64,000 nt of DNA from Streptomyces sp. CGMCC 4.7035 (GCF_031583065.1 NZ_CP134053.1:3472001-3536000), one strand, 5' to 3'; shown: positions 26,183 through 34,656, counted from the first letter of the stretch. The notes: generated from the sequence alone by a model not told the origin. Program-made: numbers and translations.

Positions 26183-27379
26183 GTGACCGGTTTCCGTTCC
26201 CTGAGCGCCGGGCTCCGCGCGCTGCAGCCCGCCGCGTTCGGTGCGGATCCGAGCGGGGAGCGCCTGGCGCGCATCCGCAGATCACCGCACTTCGCGGACG
26301 GCGCGTTCGTGAACCCGGAGGGCGCCCGGACCCGCCCGTCCGGCGGTTCCGCGCTCGAGTTGGCGAAGCTCTACTTCCGCAAGGAGGACCGAGCCCGCCG
26401 CGCCCCGGCCGGTACGGTCCCGGTGCACGCGACGACGTACGCCGACCTGGCCAAGCCCCCGGCGAGCGGGTTGCGACTGACGTGGATGGGGCACTCCAGT
26501 GTCCTCGCCGAGATCGACGGGCACCGGGTGCTCTTCGACCCGGTGTGGGGCGAGCGCTGCTCCCCGTTCGACTTCGCCGGCCCCAAGCGGCTGCACCCGG
26601 TTCCCCTGCCGCTGGCCGCGCTCGGCCCGGTCGACGTCGTCGTCATCTCCCACGACCACTACGACCACCTCGACCTGCCCACCATCAAGGCGCTGGCCGG
26701 CACGGACACCGTGTTCGCGATACCGCTCGGCGTCGGCGCCCACCTGGAGCACTGGGGCGTCTCGCCGGACCGGCTGCGCGAACTGGACTGGAACGAGTCG
26801 ACGAAGATCGGCGGCATCACCCTGACCGCCACACCGGCCCGCCACTTCTGCGGCCGTGGCCTGCGCAACGGACAGCACACCCTGTGGGCGTCCTGGACCG
26901 TGGCCGGCGACGAGCACCGGATCTACCACAGCGGCGACACCGGCTACTTCGAGGGCTTCAAGGACATCGGCGCCGAGCACGGCCCGTTCGACGCCACGAT
27001 GATCCAGATCGGCGCCTATTCCGAGTACTGGCCGGACATCCACATGACCCCCGAGGAGGGCATGCGTGCCCACCTGGACCTCCAGGGCGGGCAGCCGCAC
27101 GGCGTGATGATGCCGATCCACTGGGCCACCTTCAACCTGGCGCCGCACCCCTGGGCCGAGCCCGGCGAGTGGACGAAGGACGCCGCCGAGGAGGCTGGAC
27201 AGGCGGTCGCGCTGCCCCGGCCCGGCGCCCCCTTCGAACCTTCCGGGAAGCTGCCCGTGGACCCCTGGTGGCGGGCGGTGTCCACGCCCATCGCCCGCCC
27301 GTGGCGCCGCCCCGAGGCGGCGGATGCCGCGCCGGTGACCAAGGACGATCTCGACCTCGACCTCGCGGGCGAGCGCTGA
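26183..27379 (+). CDS. MBL-fold metal-dependent hydrolase (UlaG/NAPE-PLD-like)
   Basis: 398-aa metallo-beta-lactamase superfamily protein of the Lactamase_B_2 branch. The metal motif is ISHDHYDHLD (HxHxDH), with further ligands in TPARHF, YHSGDTGYF and PIHWATF. This layout resembles bacterial NAPE-hydrolysing phospholipase D-like and UlaG-like hydrolases. GTG 26183 is preferred because GGAGG lies 4 nt upstream; ATG 26150 (11 residues longer) is possible. It converges on the hydrogenase operon, with a hairpin between them. Confidence 0.87.
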   Translation: MTGFRSLSAGLRALQPAAFGADPSGERLARIRRSPHFADGAFVNPEGARTRPSGGSALELAKLYFRKEDRARRAPAGTVPVHATTYADLAKPPASGLRLTWMGHSSVLAEIDGHRVLFDPVWGERCSPFDFAGPKRLHPVPLPLAALGPVDVVVISHDHYDHLDLPTIKALAGTDTVFAIPLGVGAHLEHWGVSPDRLRELDWNESTKIGGITLTATPARHFCGRGLRNGQHTLWASWTVAGDEHRIYHSGDTGYFEGFKDIGAEHGPFDATMIQIGAYSEYWPDIHMTPEEGMRAHLDLQGGQPHGVMMPIHWATFNLAPHPWAEPGEWTKDAAEEAGQAVALPRPGAPFEPSGKLPVDPWWRAVSTPIARPWRRPEAADAAPVTKDDLDLDLAGER

Positions 27380-27505
27380 CACCGCGGTCAGCCGGTGATG
27401 TCGGCCTTCCGCTCCGCTGTGTGTGACCCGGCCGCGACGGGTCGGGGCAGCGGGATCTTCTGCCTGGAGGTCGTCGACATACGCGACCCGCACGCCCGCG
27501 CCGTG

Positions 27506-27539
27506 AGGGGCGCCGGTGTTGAGGGGGACCGGCGCCCCT
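27506..27539. terminator. Hairpin between MBL gene and hydrogenase operon
   Basis: 12-bp stem (AGGGGCGCCGGT / ACCGGCGCCCCT) with a 10-nt loop, located between the convergent genes. It could serve both directions. Confidence 0.7.
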
Positions 27540-27573
27540 GGCCGCGCCACCGCGGACCCTGGTGACGGGAGAT

Positions 27574-27741
27574 TCAGCGGGGGCGCCTGGAACCCGCGCG
27601 GAGCCCCACCATCCGGAAGATCCTGATCTCCCGCACCACTCCGGGCATCTCGCGGACCAGCAGGATCGCTGCCGCCCCGCCCAGCAGCACTGCCTGTGCG
27701 ATCAGGACTCGTTTGGCCATGTTCTGTGCTCGTTCGGCCAT
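27574..27741 (-). CDS. Small membrane protein, DUF6893-like
   Basis: 55-aa protein with one hydrophobic helix (VLIAQAVLLGGAAAILLV) followed by a basic tail containing REIRIFRMV, resembling the tiny DUF6893 proteins of streptomycetes (from memory). ATG 27741 is chosen; ATG 27720 would give 48 aa. It is the last gene of the hydrogenase operon strand, separated from the preceding small gene by 61 bp. Function unknown. Confidence 0.6.
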   Translation of the reverse strand: MAERAQNMAKRVLIAQAVLLGGAAAILLVREMPGVVREIRIFRMVGLRAGSRRPR

Positions 27742-27802
27742 GGTCTGTACTCCTCGGTCGTCTCCGATGCCGCGCCATGCCGGCGCGGGCATGTTCGCCG
27801 CG

Positions 27803-28009
27803 TCATCCCGGCGGGAGGTTCGGCATGATCTTCATGATCGCGTTGTGCTTCTTCCAGTGGATCCCGGTCGAGCGACGGGCGTCGGCGGTCCCGTCCTCGT
27901 GATGTCCGGGCTGCCGCTTGTAGGGGCCCTTGTTGCCCTGGTGCAGTCCGGAGACGTGTTTGGGCGTATCGGGTTTCACCTGGGGTCTGCCTACTCGGAT
28001 GTTGCCCAT
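27803..28009 (-). CDS. Small basic hypothetical protein in the hydrogenase operon
   Basis: 68-aa soluble, Lys/His/Gly-rich protein (MGNIRVGRPQVKPDTPKHVSG..., ending MPNLPPG) with no Cys. A good ribosome site (AAGGAGCA) precedes the ATG, and the gene follows the DUF5947 gene by 17 bp. The many histidines near the middle (GHHEDG, GIHWKKHN) could bind metal, but no family is recognised. Confidence 0.65.
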   Translation of the reverse strand: MGNIRVGRPQVKPDTPKHVSGLHQGNKGPYKRQPGHHEDGTADARRSTGIHWKKHNAIMKIMPNLPPG

Positions 28010-28026
28010 CGTCTGCTCCTTGCCGG

Positions 28027-28617
28027 TTACTGCGGTTGTTCGGTCAGCTCCGCGAAGAACTCGTCGACGGCGGGCCACACCCGGCTGCCGCCGGACAGGC
28101 CCCGCCATTCCCGCCGTACGAGCGCGACCACGCGGAAGCAGTCGTCGATCGGGGCGATCCAGTGGTGCTTCGCGGAGCGGGCGGTGTTCACCAGCAGCGC
28201 CTCCACATCCGGTTCGAGGGTGGCGAGCGGCGGGCAGCGGGCGACGACGTCGCGCCATGCCTCCGGGTCCGCCTCCCAGCGCGTCGCCCCCGCGGGGCTC
28301 GGATAGTGCGCGCTCACGGTGCCGTCGGCGCGCCGTACGAAGAACGCCAGCCCCACCGGAACGCCCAGCGCCTTGGTGGCGACCGGAGGCAGCCGTACCC
28401 GCCGCTGCGGCACCAGTCGGTACCGCCCCTCGCTCGCCGCGTCCTCGACGAAGAGCAGGGAGCAGGGGCGGCAGGCGCACAGCACCTCCTCCTGACTCGT
28501 GTCGAGCAAGTGCCGGTGCTCGGAGGGGATGCCGGCGCCGCACAGGTCGCAGTGCTCCGCATCCGCCCGCCGGCGGGCGGCGGAGCGGATGACGCGGGCC
28601 AGGGCACCGGAGGTCAT
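28027..28617 (-). CDS. DUF5947 family protein, hydrogenase-associated
   Basis: 196-aa cytoplasmic protein. Two Cys pairs, CDLCGAG near residue 23 and CACRPC near residue 48, look like a zinc- or iron-binding site. The rest is a mixed alpha/beta domain without known catalytic residues. It overlaps the NifU-like gene by 4 bp (ATGA). From memory such proteins accompany group 1h hydrogenases in streptomycetes, so a role in assembly or electron transfer is likely, but this is inference. Confidence 0.78.
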   Translation of the reverse strand: MTSGALARVIRSAARRRADAEHCDLCGAGIPSEHRHLLDTSQEEVLCACRPCSLLFVEDAASEGRYRLVPQRRVRLPPVATKALGVPVGLAFFVRRADGTVSAHYPSPAGATRWEADPEAWRDVVARCPPLATLEPDVEALLVNTARSAKHHWIAPIDDCFRVVALVRREWRGLSGGSRVWPAVDEFFAELTEQPQ

Positions 28618-29165
28618 GCCCGCTCCCCGACGGACGCCGTACGCAGGGTGAGTGCTTCGAGCGGTACGAAGGCGCTGCGCCGCCCGTCACCCCCAGGTTC
28701 CCGCTCGACGCCGGAGAGTTCGGGGGCCATGGCGAGCACGGCCTCCCGGACCGCTTCCTCCAGTGCGGCAGAGGAGGATCCGCACCCCTTGGCGGCCAGT
28801 CTCACCTGGGCGACCCCCTCCGCCACGCCCGCCAGCTCGACGTCCCCGCCGCGCTCGCGCACCGCCGGGCGCAGAGCGTCGACCGCGCGGGCGGCCCGGC
28901 GCTCGGGAGGTTCGGGGTGGATCCCGTGAAGCACCAGAAGATGGCCGATGAGCTCGTCACCGGCCATACGGTCGGCCAGACCGGCATCGGCCTGGTCCAG
29001 CACCCGCGCCAGCGCCTCGCCGTAGACCTCGGTGAGCGTCTGCACCGCCTCGATCGCCGCGCCGGTCATCGGACCGGGAGCGCTCTCGATCTGCTCCAGC
29101 AGCCGGTCGAGGCGCGACAACCGCTCCCCGACCGCCGTCTCGTCGAGCCGTACGGTCTCAGGCAT
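28614..29165 (-). CDS. NifU-domain protein with only one conserved cysteine, hydrogenase-associated
   Basis: About 183 aa. The N-terminal half is helical (LDRLLEQIESAPGPMT...). The C-terminal half resembles the NifU/Nfu scaffold domain (DVELAGVAEGVAQVRLAAKGCGSSSAALEEAV). Canonical Nfu has CxxC; here only the second Cys is kept and the first slot is Ala, so a normal bridging [4Fe-4S] site is unlikely unless arranged differently. It overlaps the large-subunit 3' end by 8 bp with ATG 29165; an ATG at 29177 would add four residues. Confidence 0.78.
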   Translation of the reverse strand: MPETVRLDETAVGERLSRLDRLLEQIESAPGPMTGAAIEAVQTLTEVYGEALARVLDQADAGLADRMAGDELIGHLLVLHGIHPEPPERRAARAVDALRPAVRERGGDVELAGVAEGVAQVRLAAKGCGSSSAALEEAVREAVLAMAPELSGVEREPGGDGRRSAFVPLEALTLRTASVGERA

Positions 29166-30951
29166 GAGCCGCCCCATAGGTGGGCGAGTGCAGCTTGGTC
29201 AGCGTGTTGCCCTTGCCCAGGTACATGTGCACACCACAGGGCAGGCAGGGGTCGAAGCTGCGGACGGTGCGCATGATGTCGACGCCCTTGAAGTCGTCGG
29301 GTCCGTTCTCCTCGAAGATCGGCTGCCCCTGGACGGCGTCCTCGTACGGGCCGGGTGTCCCGTAACTGTCCCGGGGACTGCCGTTCCACGGCGTCGGCGG
29401 GTACGGGTGGTAGTTCGCGATCTTCTTGTCCTTGATCACCAGGTGGTGGGAGAGGACACCGCGTACCGCCTCGTGGAACCCGCAGCCGATCGCCTCGTCC
29501 GGCACCTCGTAGTTCTCGAAGACCTTGGTCTCACCGGCACGGACGAACCCCATCGCCCGTTCCAGGAAGTAGAAGGCCATGGCGGCGGCGTACGCGACGA
29601 AGTACGGCCGGGCCCGGTCGCGTTCGATCGTGTTGCTCCACTTGGGGATCTTCCACTCCAGCGTCATCTCCGGCAGTTTCTCGCTCTTGGGCAGCGAGAT
29701 CTGCACGCTGTGCCCTGTGGCCTTGACGTAGGGCGTGTCGACCAGCCCGTTGAGCGCGGTCGACCACAGCCGGGCCAGGGGGCCGCCGCCGGTGTCCAGC
29801 GCGAGGTGCTCGGCGCTGTTCCTGTCGTACCAGCGTGGGCTCATCACCCAGCTGTAGTTGCCGTCGAAGTCCCGCTTCTGCGGCATCGGAACCGTCGTCT
29901 GGTTCCACGGGTGGCGCATGTCGACGGGGTTGCCGAGCGGGTCGTGGGTGACGAACGGCTCCTCGTTCGTCCAGTCGTCGTAGTAGGAACTGCCCAGCAG
30001 CACCCTGATGCCCAGGTTGATGTCGACGAGGTCGTTGGTGACGAGCTTGCCGTCCACGACGACTCCGGGGGAGACGTACATCGCCCTGCCCCACTCGCTC
30101 ATCGTCTCGTAGCGGTAGTCGCACACGTCCGGGTTCTGGAAGGCGCCCCAGCAGCCGAGCAGGATGCGGCGGCGGCCCACCTCCTCGTAGCCGGGCAGCG
30201 CCTCGTAGAAGAAGTCGAAGACGTCGTCGTTCATTGCGACGGCCTTCTTGACGAAGTCGAGGACGTGGACCAGCCGGGAGAGGTAGTCGGTGAACGTGGT
30301 CGGCTCCGGCATGGTGCCGACTCCGCCCGGATACAGCGTGGACGGGTGGACGTGCCGCCCCTCCATCAGGCAGAACATCTCCCGGGTGACACGGCTGACC
30401 TTGAGCGCCTCCTTGTACACCTCGCCCTCGAACGGGTTGAAGGCGCGCATGATGTCGGCGACGGTCCGGTAGCCGTGGATGTTCCCGTTGCGCGCCTCGG
30501 TGCGCTCGGCCCGGGCCAGCACGCTCGGGTTCGTGGACTTGACCATGGCCTCGCAGAAGTCCACGAAGACCAGATTGTCCTGAAAAATGGTGTGGTCGAA
30601 AATGTACTCGGCCGCCTCGCCCAGGTTGACGATCGTGTCGGCGAGCATCGGCGGTTTGACGCCGTAGGCCATCTGCTGGGCGTAGTTGGAACACGTGGTG
30701 TGGTTGTCACCGCAGATTCCGCAGATGCGCGAGGTGATGAAGCCCGCGTCGCGCGGGTCCTTGCCCCTCATGAAGACGGAGTAGCCCCGGAAGAGCGACG
30801 ACGTGCTGTGACACTCCACCACCTCCCGGTTCGCGAAGTCGATCTTCGTATAGATGCCGAGATTGCCGACGATCCGGGTGATCGGATCCCAGGACATGTC
30901 CACGATCTGCGCGGGCTTTCGCTCCGCGGCCCGCGCCTCGGTTGCCGTCAT
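29158..30951 (-). CDS. hhyL: [NiFe]-hydrogenase large subunit, group 1h (actinobacterial high-affinity type)
   Basis: 597-aa catalytic subunit that oxidises H2, probably at atmospheric concentration. The nickel ligands lie in RICGICGDNH (Cys77, Cys80) and DPCLPCGVH (Cys569, Cys572, then His575). The C-terminal 22 residues after His575 would be removed by a maturation endopeptidase in the usual scheme. Length and the TSRICGICGDNHTTC form fit actinobacterial group 1h enzymes. It follows the small-subunit gene by 8 bp. No maturation hyp genes lie in the window. Confidence 0.95.
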   Translation of the reverse strand: MTATEARAAERKPAQIVDMSWDPITRIVGNLGIYTKIDFANREVVECHSTSSLFRGYSVFMRGKDPRDAGFITSRICGICGDNHTTCSNYAQQMAYGVKPPMLADTIVNLGEAAEYIFDHTIFQDNLVFVDFCEAMVKSTNPSVLARAERTEARNGNIHGYRTVADIMRAFNPFEGEVYKEALKVSRVTREMFCLMEGRHVHPSTLYPGGVGTMPEPTTFTDYLSRLVHVLDFVKKAVAMNDDVFDFFYEALPGYEEVGRRRILLGCWGAFQNPDVCDYRYETMSEWGRAMYVSPGVVVDGKLVTNDLVDINLGIRVLLGSSYYDDWTNEEPFVTHDPLGNPVDMRHPWNQTTVPMPQKRDFDGNYSWVMSPRWYDRNSAEHLALDTGGGPLARLWSTALNGLVDTPYVKATGHSVQISLPKSEKLPEMTLEWKIPKWSNTIERDRARPYFVAYAAAMAFYFLERAMGFVRAGETKVFENYEVPDEAIGCGFHEAVRGVLSHHLVIKDKKIANYHPYPPTPWNGSPRDSYGTPGPYEDAVQGQPIFEENGPDDFKGVDIMRTVRSFDPCLPCGVHMYLGKGNTLTKLHSPTYGAAHA

Positions 30952-30959
30952 GTCCGTGC

Positions 30960-32084
30960 CTACCTCGCTCTCTCTCGCTCTCGCTTGGCGGCTCCCGTGG
31001 GGCGCCAGTAGGGGTCGTAACCGCTGGTCAACGCGGCCTTGTCATGACGCCACTTGGGCTCGCGGTTGACCGCCATGTTGGTGATGCCGCGCAGCCGCCG
31101 GATCACGGCGCCGTAGGGCCTGATGAGGACCGTCGAGAACGTGCCGCCCGCCGGTTCGTCCATGAACGGCATGAAGGCGTCCGGGAAACCGGGCATCGTG
31201 CAGCCGATGCAGATGCCCCCGACGTTCGGACAGCCGCCCACGCCCGACATCCAGCCGCGCTTGGGCACGTTGCAGTTGACGACCGGGCCCCAGCAGCCCA
31301 CCTTCACCTGGCACTTGGGGGAGTTGTAGTCCCGGCCGAAGTCGGCCTGCTCGTAGTAGGCGGCGCGGTCGCACCCCTCGTGCACCGTCCTTCCGAACAG
31401 CCACTGCGGGCGCAGCATGTGGTCCAGCGGGGGCGGTGGCGCCGACCCGGCCGCGTGGTGGAGCACCCAGGTCAGCGTCTCCATGAAGTTCTCCGGCTGG
31501 ATCGGGCAGCCGGGCACGTTGACGATGGGCAGCGCGCCCTGCGACCTGAAGTCCCAGCCCAGGTAGTCGGCCAGCCCCATGGAGCCCGTGGGATTGCCCG
31601 CCATCGCGTGGATCCCGCCGTACGTGGCGCATGTGCCGGCCGCCACGACCGCCCAGGCCCGCGGGGCGAGGTGGTCGATCCACCAGTTGAGGGTGAGCGG
31701 GTCGCCGGTGTCCGGGTCGTTGCCGAACGACGTCCAGTAGCCGTCGCCCTCGATGATGTTCTGGTTGGGGATCGAGCCCTCGATGACCAGGATGAACGGC
31801 TCCAGTTCGCCGCGCGCCGCCGCGCGGAAGGGCGCGAGGAAGTCCTCGCCGCCCATGGCGGGTGAGAGCACCTTGTTGTGGAGATTCACCTTCGGCAGGC
31901 CCGGTACGAGTCCGAGGACGACGTCCTCGATCCCGGGCTGTCCTGCCGCCGTCATGGAGATGGTGTCGCCGTCGCAGCTCATGCCCTCGGAGATCCACAG
32001 AATATGGACCTCGTCGAACCCGCGTCTCGGCTCGGCTCCGTCGGGGTGTTGGCTGACCTCCGTGGTACCGCTTTCGACTGTCAT
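30960..32084 (-). CDS. hhyS: [NiFe]-hydrogenase small subunit, group 1h
   Basis: 374-aa iron-sulfur subunit that passes electrons from the NiFe site. The usual CxGC of the proximal cluster is Cys37-Asp-Gly-Asp40, so one ligand is Asp, the hallmark of actinobacterial-type O2-insensitive enzymes (3Cys1Asp proximal cluster, known from the Ralstonia homologue). Other ligands are in AGTCATYGG, VPGCPIQPE and the C-terminal cysteines of CQVKVGCWGPVVNC and GGCPNVGGICIGCTMPG. There is no Tat signal, so it is cytoplasmic or peripheral. It overlaps the hemerythrin gene stop by 4 bp (ATGA). Confidence 0.95.
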   Translation of the reverse strand: MTVESGTTEVSQHPDGAEPRRGFDEVHILWISEGMSCDGDTISMTAAGQPGIEDVVLGLVPGLPKVNLHNKVLSPAMGGEDFLAPFRAAARGELEPFILVIEGSIPNQNIIEGDGYWTSFGNDPDTGDPLTLNWWIDHLAPRAWAVVAAGTCATYGGIHAMAGNPTGSMGLADYLGWDFRSQGALPIVNVPGCPIQPENFMETLTWVLHHAAGSAPPPPLDHMLRPQWLFGRTVHEGCDRAAYYEQADFGRDYNSPKCQVKVGCWGPVVNCNVPKRGWMSGVGGCPNVGGICIGCTMPGFPDAFMPFMDEPAGGTFSTVLIRPYGAVIRRLRGITNMAVNREPKWRHDKAALTSGYDPYWRPTGAAKRERERAR

Positions 32085-32626
32085 GTCCTCGGCCTCCCTT
32101 GCAGTCGGTCCCGGAGTCGGTCGTAGGCCGCGGCCACCGGTCCGGCGATCGCCAGGGCGGGGGGCTCGGCGGGGGCGTTCGGATGAGGTCGGGTCGGGGC
32201 GGTCCGCTTCGCCTGCGTGAGGCGCTGCCCGAGTTCCTCGAGTTCCTTCTGGGAGACCGCGTCGCGGAGTTTCGGCATCAGTTCGCCCTCCTCCTCGCGC
32301 ACGTGCTCCGTGATCTCCTTGCGCAGTTCCTCGACGAGCTCGTTCGCGCGGTCGTCGTCCGCGGAGTGCTTGTCCAGGGCGAGAAGGATCTTCTTGACCG
32401 CCATGTGTTCGGCGAGGTGCTCGTCGATCACCTGCTGCCCGTCCGGCAGCGCCTTCTTGGCCAGCGGGTAGACCATCAGCTCTTCGAGCGCCGCGTGCTT
32501 GGACAGCTCTCGGATCATGATCTCGACCACGGCCCGCCGCTGTCCCGCGGAGGCGGCGGCGTGGTAGTCGCGGAACAGCTGCTCGACCATCCGGTGGTCA
32601 CGCTTCAGCAACTCGATGGCGTCCAT
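32081..32626 (-). CDS. Hemerythrin HHE domain protein in the hydrogenase operon
   Basis: 181-aa four-helix protein with the HHE iron-binding pattern: LKRDHRMVEQLF, SKHAALEELMVYP, DEHLAEHMAVK and EITEHVREEEGELMP give the expected His and Glu/Asp ligands of a diiron site. The last 45 residues are a Pro/Ala/Arg tail. It is translationally coupled to both neighbours (ATGA overlap with hhyS, 29-bp overlap with the upstream gene). An O2-sensing or O2-scavenging role beside a hydrogenase is plausible but inferred. Confidence 0.9.
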   Translation of the reverse strand: MDAIELLKRDHRMVEQLFRDYHAAASAGQRRAVVEIMIRELSKHAALEELMVYPLAKKALPDGQQVIDEHLAEHMAVKKILLALDKHSADDDRANELVEELRKEITEHVREEEGELMPKLRDAVSQKELEELGQRLTQAKRTAPTRPHPNAPAEPPALAIAGPVAAAYDRLRDRLQGRPRT

Positions 32627-33908
32627 GACACCCTTCCTGGTCTGGGACGGTGGTCGCCCGCTCGTCGGGTGCGGTGGCCGACGGCCGTACCTCGCCGCCG
32701 TCCGTCCGTGCCTGGTCGGTGGAACCGGCGCCGCGGCCGGGGGAGTCCGCTGCCGATCGGGTGGAGGCGGCGGTGGGGGCGAGCGAAGGGGCGGAGGCGG
32801 CGGAGGGAGTGAGCGAAGGGGTGGAGGCGGCGGAGGGAGTGAGCGAACGGATGGCTCCGTGCAACCGGGCGAACACCTCCGGCGGCATGGTCTCCACCCG
32901 CTCCAGGATCCGCGCGGCTCTCGGGTCGGTGGCGCGCGCCTCCCGTTTCTCGTCGTCCGTGAGCACCAGCGTCCGCAGCGTCAGGATCTCGTCGATCTCC
33001 GCGGCGTCGTGCAGGTCGCCGGGGCTCTCCGGTGCCACCTGCGGATGGTCGGGGAGGATGATCGGAGACGACAGGACGAGGCCGTCCGTTCCCTCCTCGC
33101 CGGCGAGCACCGGGAAGGTGTGCAGGTTGCGACAGTCCCGGACGTGTGCCGCGACCTCGTCGGGCGGGTCGAGGGAGGAGAGGAAGCCCAGCCCCTCGCC
33201 GCCGATGAAGGTGTGCGTCGCGATGAGGGCGTTGCGCAGGGCCTCGTCGCGTGGGGCGTCGGGTGGGGTCGACCGGCCGGTGTTCTCCGTGCGCACCCGC
33301 AGCCGGTGCAGCGCACCGGGGCCGGCGAGCCGTTCGGCCCGCAGCGTCGTCCGCGCTTCGACCGGACACCGCCGACGCACCAGGCGTCCTGGGTCACCGG
33401 GGAGCGTTTCGGTTTCCTGGCCACCCGGAGCACTGAACTCGAACTCCCGTTCTCCGGCCAGGAGATCGGTCAGCGGAACGATGATTTCGGCATCGCGTGG
33501 TACGGCCTCGTCGAAGGCCAGGTGGACGGTCCCGGCGGCCTCCAGGGAGTCCACCGGCGTGTAACGGCCCTCTCGGTCCCGGCGTTCCACGCCCCTGGAC
33601 TGCGTCTGCAGATAGCGCACGCGCACCTGGACCACGGCATCCGGTGTCGCCCGCACCAGGCACTCGGTCTGCTGCTGCCAAGACTCCACGGACCCCGAGA
33701 GGCTGGGCGCCACCGGGCCGTGCGCCTCGGCCCAGGCGCGCGGAGCGAGGACGCCGAACTGCCAGCGCACCCGGTTCTTGGGCGACGATCTTCGGTACGG
33801 GTACAGCAGGTACCCCTCGTAGAGGATGGCGTCGGCAACCGCGCACGCCTCCTCGAAAGCGGAACCCGCCCATCGCGCGCTCCCGGACTTCCCGCCAGGG
33901 TCGCTCAC
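32598..33908 (-). CDS. Hydrogenase-operon conserved protein of unknown function
   Basis: 436-aa soluble protein heading the hydrogenase operon. The start is GTG 33908, preceded by GAGGAGCGACC; a longer frame up to 33962 contains low-complexity Arg/Glu repeats only. The N-terminal part (ADAILYEGYLLYPYRRSSPKN) and the central part (THTFIGGEGLGFLSSLDPP, LSSPIILPDHPQVAPESPGDLHD) look conserved and enzyme-like, but no motif is recognised. The C-terminal 80 residues are a repetitive Ser/Ala/Pro/Thr linker (SLTPSAAS repeats) ending in a basic tail. No Cys-rich cluster site is seen. Confidence 0.75.
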   Translation of the reverse strand: MSDPGGKSGSARWAGSAFEEACAVADAILYEGYLLYPYRRSSPKNRVRWQFGVLAPRAWAEAHGPVAPSLSGSVESWQQQTECLVRATPDAVVQVRVRYLQTQSRGVERRDREGRYTPVDSLEAAGTVHLAFDEAVPRDAEIIVPLTDLLAGEREFEFSAPGGQETETLPGDPGRLVRRRCPVEARTTLRAERLAGPGALHRLRVRTENTGRSTPPDAPRDEALRNALIATHTFIGGEGLGFLSSLDPPDEVAAHVRDCRNLHTFPVLAGEEGTDGLVLSSPIILPDHPQVAPESPGDLHDAAEIDEILTLRTLVLTDDEKREARATDPRAARILERVETMPPEVFARLHGAIRSLTPSAASTPSLTPSAASAPSLAPTAASTRSAADSPGRGAGSTDQARTDGGEVRPSATAPDERATTVPDQEGCHGRHRVAEA

Positions 33909-34280
33909 GGTCGCTCCTCGTTCACCCTCGCTCCTCGCTCCTCGCTCACGGTCGCGCCTCATTCACTGGCTGTCCGTATCGCCATGGATTGCAACGATCA
34001 CACTTTTCGTTGCGAAAAGCGCGCATTGGTGGCGGATGGGTGAGCGGCGCCCCGGACCCGACGCGGAACGAGGACCAGGTGGCACTCCTCCATCCGGGTG
34101 GACCCGCGGTGGCCGCCGCGGCGCGGACGGGGGACACGGCCCGTGCGCGCCGTCGGGGTGGCAGGCTGCGGGCTCGGGTCGAGGCCGCCCGGTCGTGCCG
34201 CGGCCCGGTCGTGTGGCGACACGCGCGCGCCGTGCGGGTCGTCGGCCACGTCGGAGCGCGTACGGAAGGAGGGGGTGCCC
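33909..34280. promoter_or_regulatory. Gene-free upstream region of the hydrogenase operon with nested inverted repeats
   Basis: An AT-richer patch at 33990-34020 carries GCAACG-N11-CGTTGC (33991-33996 / 34008-34013) and, overlapping it, CTTTTCG-TTG-CGAAAAG (34003-34019). It lies about 90 bp upstream of the operon's first start. It is a candidate operator/promoter of the hydrogenase genes. The rest of the stretch shows no convincing gene. Confidence 0.5.
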
Positions 34281-34493
34281 GTGGAGACGACCCCGGTCCA
34301 CTCAGCGGAACCGGCCGTTCCAGGCGCCGTGGTCACCGAGTCGGCGTACTGCCTCGTGCGAGCCGCGCAGGGCGAGTGCGCGCCGGTCGGTGACGCGAGT
34401 GCCTGGGACCTGTTCCGCATGGCCCTCGCCTCGGTGGCCCCGCCCGGGGCTCACGGACTGTCCGCCGCGGAGCGTGGTTGCGGCAGCCCGTGA
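34281..34493 (+). CDS. Small hypothetical protein
   Basis: 70-aa frame starting GTG with an AGGAGG ribosome site 8 nt upstream and with GC-rich third positions. It encodes VETTPVHSAEP..., then an Ala-rich region with two Cys (AYCLVRAAQGECAPV) and ends ERGCGSP. No family is recognised. It lies between the hydrogenase operon and the left edge of the decayed island. Confidence 0.45.
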   Translation: METTPVHSAEPAVPGAVVTESAYCLVRAAQGECAPVGDASAWDLFRMALASVAPPGAHGLSAAERGCGSP

Positions 34494-34547
34494 CGGCTCC
34501 CTTTCCTGGAGCCGGTGTTCCGTCACCGCGCGTGGCACAGTGAGCTC

Positions 34548-34562
34548 ATGTGCGGTTGGTAT
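34548..34562 (+). other. Candidate left attachment site resembling the 5' end of the SRAP gene
   Basis: ATGTGCGGTTGGTAT here versus ATGTGCGGTCGATAT at the start of the intact SRAP gene at 46924, 13 of 15 identical. The frame would begin MCGWYLRRG, close to the SRAP N-terminus MCGRYVSTR, and then hits a stop. It may be the host gene end duplicated when an island entered. Confidence 0.3.
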
Positions 34563-34619
34563 CTGAGGCGCGGACGTAGCAGCGATCGCTGCTGACGACA
34601 AACGTGCAGGTCACGGCGT

Positions 34620-34647
34620 AAGAGCCCCGGAGTGATCCGGGGCTCTT
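34620..34647 (+). terminator. Strong hairpin near the island's left edge
   Basis: 12-bp perfect stem AAGAGCCCCGGA / TCCGGGGCTCTT with GTGA loop, followed by a short T-containing tail. Confidence 0.65.
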
Positions 34648-34656
34648 GCTCCACCC

